From Rhyacichthys aspro (Eukaryota; Chordata; Actinopteri; Gobiiformes; Rhyacichthyidae): a stretch of 64,000 bases of DNA. The position numbers and the translations under genes were made by a program. The notes beneath the pieces are model-generated. The model made no database searches. It saw only the letters and a list, made by a program, of their open reading frames with translations, and was not told the DNA's origin. Position 1 is the first letter of the stretch, and each line of letters starts with the position of its first letter. This document shows positions 12,901-25,079 of this stretch, piece by piece. The stretch covers positions 11,224,256 to 11,288,255 of the forward strand of contig CM072155.1 of NCBI GenBank assembly GCA_036850595.1, in the 5' to 3' direction.

Positions 12901-14249
12901 GAATGGGCTAAAGTTTTTATCTTCTCTCCCAATCCACACACACTGAATACACATTCTCTGCTGCTCTACAATGGCACGTATTTTCATCAATAAAACATCA
13001 ATCTTCCATTTTTATAAAAGATGCACTCTGAACTAAAATTTTACTGTAAAATAACCAAACATCAGGCCATATGTCTTTGATTAAATCCTGTTTGACGGAT
13101 CCCCACTGGAGAAAAATGTTGCAAATATCTTTCCTGACAACACATATTTGACAGGGAACAAGAAAAACGTCACTATGTGGAATTTTCTGGATTTTTACCT
13201 CCCGAAAAGAACTAAATACTTGACCATTTTGAACATGAACACAACAGAGCATGTTTTCTTTGATTCTGACAAAATCTGAGCTGTACAGAGGACATATAAT
13301 GGACAGTTGGACTGACAAAGGTTTTAATCATCCAGTGAGTATATAAATTGACTAATGGCACTGGGGAAATCCCTCACATTCACAGCCCAGCTGCCTTTCT
13401 CTGTCTCCTGTTTGGCTCCAGATACAATCCATTGATTCATTGACTTAAAGAGATATTCATTGTGATTATCTTCCAGTGTTAGTTTCAAGATTAAAATCAG
13501 AAACGTGACATCTAAAATATGAGCAAAGGCAAATTGCCAGCCACAATCAATATGTGATCAATGAAGCATCAGAAACACACTAAATCCCTACTTATCTGAC
13601 ATAATTGCATCATGTCGGATTAAAGACGAAATGCAACAGCAGGAGTTGTGCTAATCAAAGAGCGTTGAGTAATCACCTCAAAATGGCTCTAACTGTTTCA
13701 TTCCTGAAGACAGAGACAGCTTTGTTTGTGAAATCCCACCCAGGTCTCGAATCATGAGTTGCACTAAAAGTATGTGTGCTATGTTCAGGACACAGTCTGT
13801 ATAATAGTTCATCCTAAAAATGAGAAGACTGTGGATAGATACACACAGGTGGAATGAACGCTGTGTGTAGACATCTTCTGTTTATGTGTTAGATGAAAGA
13901 TATGTTGGTGCACTGCCTTACAGAAGAAGCTGTTTCAGAGGACGAACGGGTGACAGACAGTGTGAAAACAAATCAATACAAACACTTCTTACTCATTCTC
14001 CCACAGCACTTTCTCACAACCAATTAATCAATAATCAATAATAGTAAATTGCTGAACCTTTGGGGAAACATGGCCTATTGTTATTCTTCTAGAGCAAGTC
14101 TTTTTTCTACATGTCTCTCTGGTGTAAGAGTGCACTGAACACTTGGGCTGTCTCAGAGCACATAGAGTACATTTTTATACATAACACTATGTTATGCGAC
14201 TTATGTGGTGGGTGTTATAGGGCTTATATTACTCATATTTCTTTGGTTA
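12901..14249. other. AT-rich intergenic DNA, nothing definite
   Basis: Unique AT-rich sequence. The minus-strand open stretch at 12998-13318 shows no splice sites or recognisable domain and is regarded as chance. Confidence 0.4.
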
Positions 14250-14822
14250 CCACAGGGTTCTTACAGGTGCTTGAAATCCTTGAAAAAGCTTGCATTTTAA
14301 CATAGTGTTTTCAAGGTTGTAAAAGTCTTGAAAGTGCTTGAAAAAATCTGGTTGTGTTGCTTTAATAATATTTCACAATCTTACTGAGTAATTTTCTTTG
14401 TAGAAAAAAATATTTTTGTATTTTGCACGTAAAGAAAAACACCGCTCATTTGGCTATAGATTAATCTGCCAGTGTTTTTGGATGTGCGCGTTCTGATGGA
14501 GCAGATTGAAGACAAAAACAATACAAACATTTTGGCCAAAACGTGGATCAAATCTTCGAAAAGAAAGGGACACTTTATCCAGTAAACTTAATTTTTGGAT
14601 GAACTATCACTTGTCTGTGCTCCAACAATTTAAACAATTTAATTGTCATATTTGGGTCTTTTTTATACCACAATGGATTTAAATGAAGGAGAACTACTTA
14701 CGGTATTTGTATGTCAACATGTAATTTACCACAGTTGTAAGGTGCTTGAAAAACATGAAAACACACCTTTAAAGTGCTTGAAAAATGGTGGAATTTAAAC
14801 TTAGAAAAGGTGTCAGAACCCC
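14250..14822 (+). mobile_element. Non-autonomous DNA transposon-like element, about 573 bp
   Basis: The left end (AGGGTTCTTACA) and the reverse complement of the right end (GGGGTTCTGACA) match at 10 of 12 positions. Subterminal motifs GTGCTTGAAA recur near both ends. Flanking 8-mers TTTGGTTA (14242-14249) and TTTGACTA (14823-14830) match at 6 of 8 and may be an aged target duplication. There is no transposase frame. This resembles a teleost hAT-type MITE, with superfamily assignment tentative. Confidence 0.5.
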
Positions 14823-14929
14823 TTTGACTAACTGTCAAAAGATTAGCACTAATCTTAGACAACATTAGCCGACATGTTTTTCTGTGAAGCAACATGTATT
14901 CACAAAAGTGATATACCAAAGACATTTAT

Positions 14930-15007
14930 AAATTAAATTAAATATTAATATAAATTAAATATAAATTAAATATTAATATAAAATAATAATATAAATTAAA
15001 AAAAAAT
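14930..15007. repeat. AT-rich low-complexity repeat
   Basis: Tandem-like iterations of TAAATTAAATATTAATA ending in a short A run. Simple sequence with no coding content. Confidence 0.85.
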
Positions 15008-16400
15008 CAAATCAAGTGCCCCCTTTCTTCGCTCCAAAAACCAAGATGGCAGTCGTTAGGTGTGCAAACTGAGAATAAGAGCATTGCATTTACCATACTT
15101 GTCAATGTTAAGGCCCTTTCACAATAAATAGGATGTGTCAGTACAGATGTATCCTACTGGGACATACTGTCTCATCCTGACAGTACCAGTCCACATTATT
15201 GTCTATCTATTGTACCTCCGCATTGACACCCTCTACCCATTATTTGGACTGTACTGTCTGTCAGTCTGTGCTTTCCCACACTCTCAGCATGTATCTGTCA
15301 CACCGTTACTTCATGTCACCCCTGTTTTCTGACGCCGACACTTGCTTTGTCTCCTCCTAGCAGCCCTTTTTTTATCGTATGCAACCATGTCCGCCTGCTT
15401 GCGTGCCCACACTGCGCTCAACTGTCTTTGTGATGATATATCCGCATTAGCATTAGCAGAAGCGAGCGGTTCATCGCGGCACACATGTTCAGACACAGAT
15501 GGTGAGCAGGTGTAAAATGTGACATGGTACAGGTCATCATCTTCTCCAGTCCACATCTGAATATGTAGCAGCTGAGCAGACACCCGTGGCACAGCTCATT
15601 TGGTGTGGTTCACTTTCATTGCCCCTGCTTCTGGAGCTTCATGGTGTGTATTTTTGTCCTTCTTATCCTTTGATTTTATGTTTACCTTTGCACTCCTTCT
15701 AATGCAGTTGTGCAGATATACAGAATAAAAATAAAGATACCATTTGGAAAATATGCTAAATACTAAACAAATGCATAACACTGAATAAAAAGAGTGGAAT
15801 TGACCCATGAAGTGATCACATTTAGACATTAAGAACAAGAATCAAAGGGCACCTCATGGTACATCAGCTACCAAATAATGTGGAGCTGCCCAGAGTCGAT
15901 TCCTGGCTCAGGTTCATCTCACTCACTCTTTTCTGTTTATCTACTTCCGCAAATGTATAATAAGGGCCAACAGTGAAGGGAAAAGAAAAAGAATAGGATT
16001 TGAGATGTAATAGTAGAGATAGACGATAGATAGAAACTTTAGGTGCCACACTTTTTTGGCATTGCACAAAGCCCTGGTGTTTTCCATGACACTGAAATGG
16101 CTTATTTCTTCAGACCTGCATTTTTTAGAGTATTCAAGTGGAAAATATCAAAGTTGTCAGATCCAAAGCGTCTTGGTGTAGGCATGCAAATATTAAACTG
16201 AAAATGTACTGTATGTAAGTGTGTGTTTTTCCACAATTGTGTCGTGAGTCTAATTAACACTCACATATTTCGGGAAGCTTTATGAAGCACCAGTGCGTGA
16301 TGTGACTCATGCTTGTTCTGTTGTGGCACAGTTATGCGTGCATTCACAGTCGCTGCACACTGTTGATTTGAGTCTTGCTCTTTTCATTTTGTGTTTGTTT
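15008..16400. other. Intergenic DNA, no gene seen
   Basis: Mixed composition. The minus-strand open stretch at 15311-15592 has no splice context. Nothing else definable. Confidence 0.4.
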
Positions 16401-16690
16401 GTTTGTCTGCCGAGGAGGGGGTTGGCGGTTGAAGCCCCGAGTCAGAGTGGAGCTGTCGGGGCTCATCAGTATTAAACTCCCGCCGTGTCCTGATACGCCC
16501 CGACAGTCCGCCACAGGAAGTGATGCGACGTGAAGGCTGCCCGTAGCACCCATGTGACCTGGCGCGCCGGGGCAGTTGGTGATGGGATGAAATGTGAGAG
16601 AAAAAAAACAAAAATGTTGACGGTGAATTTACGTTTTTGGATGGTTCCGCGTAGCCGCCATCTTGGGGAGGTCAGAGAGGGACTTTAATT
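16401..16690. promoter_or_regulatory. CpG-dense block with YY1-type site, candidate promoter
   Basis: CpG dinucleotides are dense between about 16420 and 16665, unlike the depleted flanks. The block has an ETS-like CAGGAAGTG near 16514, GCGCGCC near 16563, and a full YY1-type motif GCCGCCATCTTG at 16654-16665. It also contains a 17-bp imperfect inverted repeat (16453-16469 / 16490-16506). YY1 and ETS sites in CpG islands often mark TATA-less promoters. No downstream exon is recognised, so a non-coding transcript or an enhancer are equally possible. Confidence 0.4.
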
Positions 16691-18699
16691 GGTAGGTTTC
16701 TGGTTAGTACTCAAGTATGTTCAAACCTCCTTCCTGCATTGTCTTCAGGTCATATCTTTGTGTTGCTTTATTTGATTTTGTGTAATATCTGTCTGAAATA
16801 ATAATGTAGGTATTTACTGCTTTGCATTCAGCTCGTCTTGGATGCAAAAGGCTGGAAATGTCACCAATGTTGATGCCAGTAAAATGCTCCATTTAGAGTT
16901 CTGCATCTGCTGAAACAAAATAGGGATGATAGCAATGCGGTTGTTGCTGAGAGTATGGACCATGGCACATTCTGGGCGCGAGTGTCTCCACATGAACACA
17001 CACTCTGCTTCTGTCCCCAAGCCATGACTGCTGTGATATTTTCTCCAGCTGAAAAACAGTGAAATAAATCTAGTCGTGCCTGGATCTGGACCTTTTTGAT
17101 CAGCCCGTTGTCTTTTCAGTCCACAGCTGCTTCACTGAAACAAGAACACACACATAGACATGCATTGGAGTGACCAGGCGAAGGCATAGACACTGACAGA
17201 AGCATCCACTGCATGAAAGACATAGTTTTTATGATAAATATTCATTCACTTAATGGTTCGTTGATGTTTTATAGCCTTAAAAATTAAATATGTGTCTTTA
17301 TGGCATACTAAAAATGTCAAATGATAATAAGCTTTGAAATTTAGTGTGGAAATGCTGCATTAACCTGTTCTGTAATACTGTTGGTATGGTTAATGTGGCT
17401 TAGATGATTTAGTTCATTTTTGGAGCAGTCATCTTTTCCATTGGCCTTTACTGTCATTGGTAAAGGACAGAAGGACACACCAAGCCGACATGCTTTTTCC
17501 AACATCCAAACCTCCTAGTCTTCCACATTGACAGGGCCTTTCAAGAGATTTTCCAGGCCAACCATCAGGTGCATCTCACACTGTCATATTTCCAACACAG
17601 AATCAAGTCCCTATGTTTTCCACTGGTATCATGTGGTTTTGGTGTGCTCCGACAGCGCTGCATTTCTTTCCTATCTCACCTCCAATATCCTCTCGCAACC
17701 TTTTAACTGGACTCAGATCGGAGAGATTTCTTTGCTAGCGTGTGTGTTTTTCCACCCTCCATATGATGGTCTACTTCCACACTGTCACAAAGTGTAACTG
17801 TGACAGGAACGGCTAAGGAGCTCTTTAATTAAATTGTGAATGTTGTTACCGCAGTATTTAGGTTGGTGTTTTGATGCAGTGCTAACATGGCAACTGCGTA
17901 AAAAACTGTGACATGTCCCTACAGAGGTTAGATGTATTAAATTAGCTCTGTGTCTCCTTCGAAGCACCCCTCAAATGCATCTTGGATTTTTGAGAACACA
18001 TTCGAAGATCGAGGTGTAGTGAATAAATCTGTTCAAGACTGATACTGACTTGGACTTTAACTCAGCCCAGATAAATACACATTGACCTTCCTCGACACAA
18101 GGTTGTCACTGGTCGCATCTCCTTTTTGAATGGCCTTGCTTTTGTCACTGAATAGGCTTATCTTCAGCGGACAAAGCAGCATTTTATTATGAGAGTACAC
18201 GAGCAACTCACATGCACTCTCTGTTTTATTGTATTTTTTTATTGAGCCTAAAAATGTGCTTTGTGAAGGTGAATACCACTCAAATGTATCATTTTCTGTC
18301 CATTATGTGACCACTTTTGTTTACTTGTGCATGCTCTTACAAATAATAATCACGATTTCACATAGTTTATTAGGCTTAGATGCTTAAATGGTGTAGAACT
18401 GGGCTTGTAATAGTAGCCCACTGTTTGTAGACACAATATACTCTTTTCATAACGTCTGAAAAGATCTGAAACATCTTTGTGATCTTTGTTCATTCAGAAT
18501 CATATTGTCTCACAGTATGCAGCTCACATATTAATGTTGTCTACACAGTAATGATACCAGCACCCACAGTGCAATATTGAACATACATGTAAAGTAATGG
18601 ATGGCATTTGTTTCTTCAGTGTTTAATGGATGGTTCTTGGTTTCCCAAATCCAGTCTCATGGAGCTGTTTTCTTCTTTAAAAACTGTATTTGTCTCTGG
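16691..18699. other. AT-rich intergenic DNA, no gene seen
   Basis: Unique, mainly AT-rich sequence. The open stretch at 17528-17797 has no plausible splice sites. No repeats with definable ends. Confidence 0.4.
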
Positions 18700-18842
18700 G
18701 GCCTTTTCACACCAGCACTTTTAGACCTTCCCATTTCAAACCAAATCTTCAGGTGTGCATCACGGGTCAGACCAAATAGCTGCTATTTGGTCTGGGTCCG
18801 GACCAAACTGAACAAAGGTCCAGTTTGTTTGTGAAACCGTGT
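18700..18842. mobile_element. MITE-like element with strong internal palindromes
   Basis: It begins CTTTTCACACCAGC and ends near TTTGTGAAACCG, a weak inverted pair. The interior has a 27-base palindrome (18768-18794, 13-bp arms around one base), immediately followed by the 10-bp palindrome GGTCCGGACC (18795-18804), then CAAACTG..CAGTTTG. 'TTCACACC' ends with GGTC/GGACC interiors are typical of small fish DNA transposons. Boundaries are approximate. Confidence 0.4.
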
Positions 18843-20500
18843 TTTGCGATAGTTTGGATTTTCCGACTAAAAGCAGGAAGTCACAGACAATTAAACACAC
18901 GAAGGAGAGCAAATGGAGGAAGGAAATTGTTTTAAAATGCATAAAAAGCATAGATTACACTTATTATGTGTGATTATGTTTTGTATGGCTCTATTTTTCT
19001 TGTTACGCTACGGCAGAGGACTCCTAATGAGTTAGTTAGTTAAAAAGTTATTTAAAAAAGTGCATTTTCAGTTTCAGCTGTTTGTATTAATTCTATATTA
19101 ATAATAACTATGTCTCTATAGGCCCTACTCCAGTCTGTTTATTGTATTTCTTTGGTGGGCACTCCATAAACAAGTGGAGTTAGAGACCTTTATTTTGAAA
19201 TTCTGGACATTGGTACAGTTATTGTTTGTATTGTAATTATATCATCTAATTTCAATGTGTGTTAATATAGTAAGTCTCACAATTCACCCAATTCATGGTA
19301 TATTCAAGTAAAATATATATTTGTGACTGAATGTTTTTAAAGACATCTCAATCCATACACAAACATGCACAGAGACAATGTAGCTCTGTTCTTTTAAATA
19401 CTTCACACAGGGCACTCATCAGTATGTGTGAACATGAGTGCCAAGCCTATAACAACAGGAAAGCAGGAGGCTAATAAGTGATAATGTATAGCCCCCAGCC
19501 ACACTGCTCCTGATGAATTAGACATTGATTTTTCGCCTTAGATAATGTTTGTTTTGTTGCAGTAGTGCATTAGAGCACAACATTACATGCCGTCACAGTC
19601 ATCTTCCCGTTGGTGCACTTACATCAACTTGACAATACAGAGAGTGTGAGCCATATTTAATTTGTTAGAAAGCCATTTTATGCTTTTTATGTGGCAGTAA
19701 CACAGCGAACATCACTCTGAAAAGAATGCCTGAAACATATAACCCACTTTAATTACAGTTTGGAGAGCGAAGGCAGCAATTACAGGATAAAAGTACAAGC
19801 ACTACAAGCATTATTCATCCATTGTGCAGGAATAGTCACTCTCAGTGGCTCAGGGAGTGTCACAGGGAGTTGAGTCAACTGCTGAAAGAGAAGAAGAAAA
19901 CAAGCTTTACGATCATTAAGACAATTAAAACACAATGAACAAATGGTTAAATGCCACAAGAAACGAGAAAAAAAAAAAAATCTCAGGCTCAAAATGTAGT
20001 CTGTTCAACTCTGACATTGCACCTACAACTTTAACAGTGACCAGATACCGTTTTGTCACATTAGAGAAATCAAAAATCATCCCGGAAAAATTCTTTTAAT
20101 GGACTTTTTAATATTAGATGAGATGTTTTCATAAAAATACTTAAAGAGATATTAAAAGAAAAGATTCCAATGATAATAGATAGCCAGATAAACAGTATAG
20201 CACTAAATTAACAGTAGGATGGGGGACTGGGAGATCATTGTTTCTCTGGAGTGCTGAGCCCCTGCATGTGCATCCATCATGGCATCAATGCATTGTTTTG
20301 TTTGTTGAACCATAGACCAGAATAGGGTCATATGGGATTTTGGGGGGAACAATGTCAGAAACTGTATGACATGCAGCAATGATCTGTTATAATACATTCA
20401 TGACTCTCCTCCACTGAGCCAGCCATTTTGAACTGTTTTGAGTTGGAGAATTTTCTGTCTTATTTATTTTAATTCTAATTTGGTAACGTTTTTACCCTAA
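18843..20500. other. AT-rich intergenic DNA
   Basis: Unique AT-rich sequence with an A run at 19967-19980. No gene or element ends recognised. Confidence 0.4.
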
Positions 20501-21640
20501 ACATCTGACATCAAGGTTATAGTCTAGAGCGCCAACTCCAAGCTTTACCCCAACATCTCTCCTTGTTACTTGAGTGTTCACTTTTTCCAGGTCCTTAAAT
20601 GAACTCCTCCTGCCTAAGACATCCAGAAAGTCTCCAGTCTATCTTTTAGTGTGACTCATCTTAGCTCATAAGACAACACAAATTTCCCCCACACTTCGTT
20701 TCTCCTCTAGTCCTTCATTGACGAACCAAACACTAGCAGTTGCACGGAAATCCCGCTTTTACAAACATCTCCTATCTCCTCATGTTCAGTTTGTACCATG
20801 AGCCTTAACGAAGCATATTTAGTAGAAAACCCTGATGCAGTGGAGGTGATTATTTCCGCACAGATGTTTCATCCGGCCAAAATGATCTGGTTATTCTTGG
20901 CAGCGTTGACGTCAGCTTGACAGTGAAGCTGCTGTGTTTTCCACTTAGAGCAGACATTAGGAATCCCACCTGCCTTCGGTTGGCCTCAGCCTCCTCAGTT
21001 TCCCGATGTCTTTGACTGTGACTCACCTCCTCTTCGACGTCCCCCTGTGACCCCCCCAGACGAGGCCCTGAAACACACTGATGATTTATTTATGTTGGGG
21101 ATCTTCTACTTCTTTTACCACTGCTTCCCGCGCACTCTCTTCCACGTCGACACACTTTGACTCGGTGGCTTTTCATGTCTGTCGGTGAAACAGTATGTGA
21201 CAGTGATGCTAAATGGGGCATCCTTTCTCCCGTTGTGATGAGATAGACTGTGCAGGTGGCACCGCATATACTTTCTCTATCCCCTGCAATGCCATGCTGA
21301 GATGACAGCATTTATCCTCTCTGGGATTTAATCATATGATCCCAGTGCTTGCGACAGCTCAAAATGTAAAGAATTTAGACTGCAAGGTATCTATTAGGAG
21401 CGACATAGTACTGATAGGAAGCCGTTTTATTTGTGTCTGTGTAGCAAAAGTTCAAGGCATTCAGAAATAAATCATTGTCTGAGACTCAGTTTGTGCACAC
21501 GTTTATTTTTAGCGCACGTTCATTTCCTCCGAAGCAAACTGTTAACTTCTAACTGTGAAGTCTCGCCAGACGTCGCCCACAACACTCACTTCTTATGTAA
21601 ACAGTGAAATCCCAATGAGTCTCATGTTACGGTGCTATAT
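20501..21640. promoter_or_regulatory. Candidate regulatory island
   Basis: GC rises relative to both flanks, mainly at 20930-21330, with CpGs, GACGTC (21037), GTGACCCCCC (21046) and a TGACGTCA-related motif near 20908. No exon is supported. This is a compositional call only. Confidence 0.22.
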
Positions 21641-22615
21641 CTACCTCTGGAAAAGCTAGCTTAAATCATGGTGTTTTATGGATTCGTTGGTTACAAATCA
21701 TTTACTCTGTCATTTTCTTCGTGTTGTATTCAAGAACTAACTGAGATCAAGGAAAATGCAATATTTTTTACAGACTTTGACCAATTCAAGACAAAAAGAT
21801 GCATGATAAATAGATAAAAGAAGTATCAAGCAGCAGTTATAAATGCAGGTATTACAACATTTCTTTCTTCTTGATAATTAGCTGCAAGTCTGTTTAAGGT
21901 TTAATCTTCGTACAAGACAAGATGGAGTCTTTCTCTCTGAAGTGTTTTATTTTCTCTTTGTGTTCATTTTGGTTTTCTGCTCCAGCAGTGAAAACATCTA
22001 TCTAGAGTTAATTGTCCACTCAGTACTTTGGGTCACTTCAGCTTAGGTCTTTGGTCTCTGAACAATACCCATTTACTGCCACTGCTCCTAAAGCAACACC
22101 CCCCTAGACTACGGTTACAGAGTATGCTTTTATGTATGACAATAATATAAAGATGGATGTTAAGATGGATGATGGATGTTAAACTGCAGAACATGTTTTG
22201 ATTTGGTACATGTTGCTTTATTGTGTGTTAATGCTGTGACATGCTACTGTAGACTGATTTTCTGTCTTCTGAGAATTTATTTTAAAAACTCTGTGGAATG
22301 ATAAATGCTCCTGAGTTTATGAATGCCGCTCTACAACAGCTTGTGTCCAAAATCTCTAAGCTTAAAATATGTTTGTGAAGGGTTCTCACTCATCCAGGAC
22401 ATTTTCAAGAAAAGGTTTTCTTACGGTCCAGATGCCTTGTCAGAAAACCTTTTCTGAAGCTTAAAATAGTACTCATTATTTCAACTATCAGCAAGCTGCA
22501 CAACACAAGTAGCCTTCCTGAAAAATGTGACCAATAATTCCCTGCAGGATAGCATGAATCTCTTGTACAGGGAGTTCTTCCTTTATATTTAAAGTGGAAC
22601 AGTGGAACATTTAGC
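21641..22615. other. AT-rich intergenic DNA with one perfect hairpin
   Basis: Mostly AT-rich. Contains a perfect 14-bp inverted repeat, AGAAAAGGTTTTCT (22408-22421) and AGAAAACCTTTTCT (22442-22455), separated by 20 bases. No gene seen. Confidence 0.45.
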
Positions 22616-23005
22616 CCCAAAACATGTATTCTCAAAATCATCATGAGATCAGTAGAATCATGTCTATCTCACTGACACAGTACCCTCAGCTGGACAAAAA
22701 CCTCCAATGTAACTTGGACTGAATATTACGAGGACTTATCACGAGATTATGTGAGTGCTCAACCACATTACACACTTATTAAAGAAAGTAAGTCAATATA
22801 GGACCCTTACAGAGTTGTTTTTGTGCTAAATACACTAAAATGACCCTTAGCATTTCATGTTTTTTTTTTTCTTCCAAACTTGCCGCTTGGATAGTCTCCA
22901 CTTAAAATACACATTTATATAATAACACAACTGTAACAACACAGAGAGTCTGTAGAGGGATCTGCGCTCTCTGCTGGTTAAAAGTTATGCAGTTCCCCTT
23001 CACGG
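22616..23005 (+). repeat. Unnamed dispersed repeat, copy A
   Basis: It shares long near-identical blocks with 52779-53033. The 5' part includes GATCAGTAGAATCATG and CTGACACAGTACCCTCAGCT, and the 3' part includes AGAGGGATCTGCGC. Copy A has roughly 100-130 extra bases in the middle, including a T run at 22860-22870. No coding frame. It may be a MITE with degraded ends or a SINE fragment, and I could not find box A/B motifs. Confidence 0.65.
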
Positions 23006-24251
23006 TAGGTAATTCTAGCAAGTTTTGGCACAGCAACAAAAACTATGATGACACTTAATTAGCACAGGTACATTTCCTCAAAATGCCCTTCATAGATCGC
23101 CCGGCAGATGTACTGTAACCTGCATCATTAGGCTGGTATTTTTAAACGTCGTGTTTCATTCTTGATGTTTTATTAACGTCATCAAATGCTATCAATCCAT
23201 CAGTGCCACAGAATGACAGTCTGTAGGTCGACCAACAAGCTAACCCCTGAAACGGGGTTCAATCTCTTTATCGTGCTTTCCCAGAGCTGCCTCTTACAGG
23301 AGCAGGCAGCTAACACACTGTCACCCATCAGCATCTGTCTGTCCCATCCTCCCATCTTTAAATTACTTTAGCTCCACACCGTCCACCCTCTCACACATGC
23401 TCCAGCCTGCTGTCAGTCTCTCTGTCACTTACTAACTCTCTCCCTCTGTCAGTCAGTCAGTCAGCCGGACTGTCGGCCGAGTCGTTACGCTCTGAAGATG
23501 TTCCCATCCATGCTTTCAATTCATTTATTTGTTTGTCGGAGGCTTGAGGTGAGAGATGTGTGTGGGAGAGAGCTACGACTCTGCGGTGAACACAGCCCTA
23601 TTTTCTAAATTCAGTGTCTGTAAGTAACATTTCCAGGAACGCAGATAAGTAAAATGATGTGTCCTTTTCACATCACAGATGCACCTGCTTGATTTAGCAC
23701 TTTGTGGAATCCTATGAGGTGAAAATTGGAGGGAATGAGGTTGTGACTTTTATGCTAAGGCAAGAAACACATGGTTAGGTGGAAAGATAGCAGAGCTTTG
23801 TTTTATGTTGAAACAGTCCGCAAAATACAATAACCATTCAGTTGCATAGCTATTTTTGAATCCAAATCATTAAAAAAAAATTGTTTTGAGGGTTTTCTCT
23901 CTCATCCCCAAAAGGATGACCAAGAATTTTCACAGACAGGTCCCAAAACACTTCCTCTTCAAAAAATGTAAATGTAAACACACCACAGATTTGATCTACA
24001 GCTAAGCCCCACCCTTGAACATCATTGGCCATTTCTTGCAGCCACTCAGTACAGCTTGATATTCTATAAAGTATTTTCTGCTGTTTTAATAGAGCAACTC
24101 GTAAAGCCTAAGCTGCTGCAAACTTATATGGAACTATTACCTCTCAAGAAATATATATTTTGTGCGTTAATGTGGCAAGCTCCCACAAAATATGGTTCTC
24201 ATTAGATGGTAGCCTGTCCTGTCCCTCAGAGTCACATTGTATTTATTCTAT
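23006..24251. other. Intergenic DNA with GTCA microsatellite
   Basis: A short (CAGT)n run lies at 23447-23464 within a slightly GC-richer patch (23340-23600). The rest is AT-rich with no gene. Confidence 0.4.
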
Positions 24252-24312
24252 TTCCTTTATTTTACCTTTATTTGAGTCATTAAGAACATGTTCTTATTTA
24301 CAACAGGGACCT
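24252..24312. mobile_element. Fragment resembling a common teleost DNA-transposon terminus
   Basis: The pattern TTTACCTTTATTTGAGTCATTAAGAACATGTTC then TTATTTACAACAGGGACCTG (24262-24312) resembles a widespread fish repeat end with GTTGAGAACAAGTTCTC-like sequence. It contains the perfect 16-base palindrome TAAGAACATGTTCTTA at 24281-24296. The other terminus is absent, so the copy is truncated. Confidence 0.45.
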
Positions 24313-25079
24313 GTTTTTGAAGTCTATAAAAGAGGAGTGTGTTGTGCATCATGAAATCATGAAAATAAATTTGAAGCTATTATTTTAATGATTTTTAAGC
24401 TCCTTTTTATGCGTTAAAATGTTGCACAGTGTTTTTTTGATACAGTTTTTAATGGAAATGAGTCCAACAGGCGTTGTGTAGTGGTAGTAAGTGTTTATTA
24501 CTACCACTGTCTCAGAGTGAAAAACACTGCCACTGTGTAAAAAAACTGTTAGTGGTCTTTTGGAAAGAAATAGATCTGATTTGGAATATGGATTTGAAAT
24601 GTATCTGAGGGAACACAGGGGGCAGGGATTAGCAATAGCTCAGATGAAATGTAAACTTTGTCCTGGGACACAAACTTAAGGCTCCCAAGTCCCATGTTTT
24701 AGATCCCATTCACCTCCCGTAAATACTAAAGAAGCTCATAAATCGAAGGGTATGATAAAAAAGAAAAACTGTCACTGATTTTAACATTCTGTTGTGTCTC
24801 TTGTGGAGCATCACTAAAATCTAAAATTGTTATTAAGACTCTTGGAGAATAGATTGGGTGAGAGGTAGTTAAAATGAAATTGGAGTCTAACAACAACATT
24901 TTGATAAAAGGATTAAAAGCCGCGTCGAGCTCAGTGAGTGACGTCTGAAAATAACACTTTGGAGAAGAGAAAGACTGATGGGTTTGAAAGACGAAGGGCA
25001 GGGAAGACAAATTGTTGGTTCAGAGAGACGGAGGGAGGAAGATAGATAGCTGTTTGCCTCCTCGGCTGCTGCCACTCAT
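24313..25079. other. AT-rich intergenic DNA with a small hairpin
   Basis: Contains the 11-bp perfect stem AGTGGTAGTAA (24480-24490) / TTACTACCACT (24498-24508) around a 7-base loop. No gene recognised. Confidence 0.4.
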
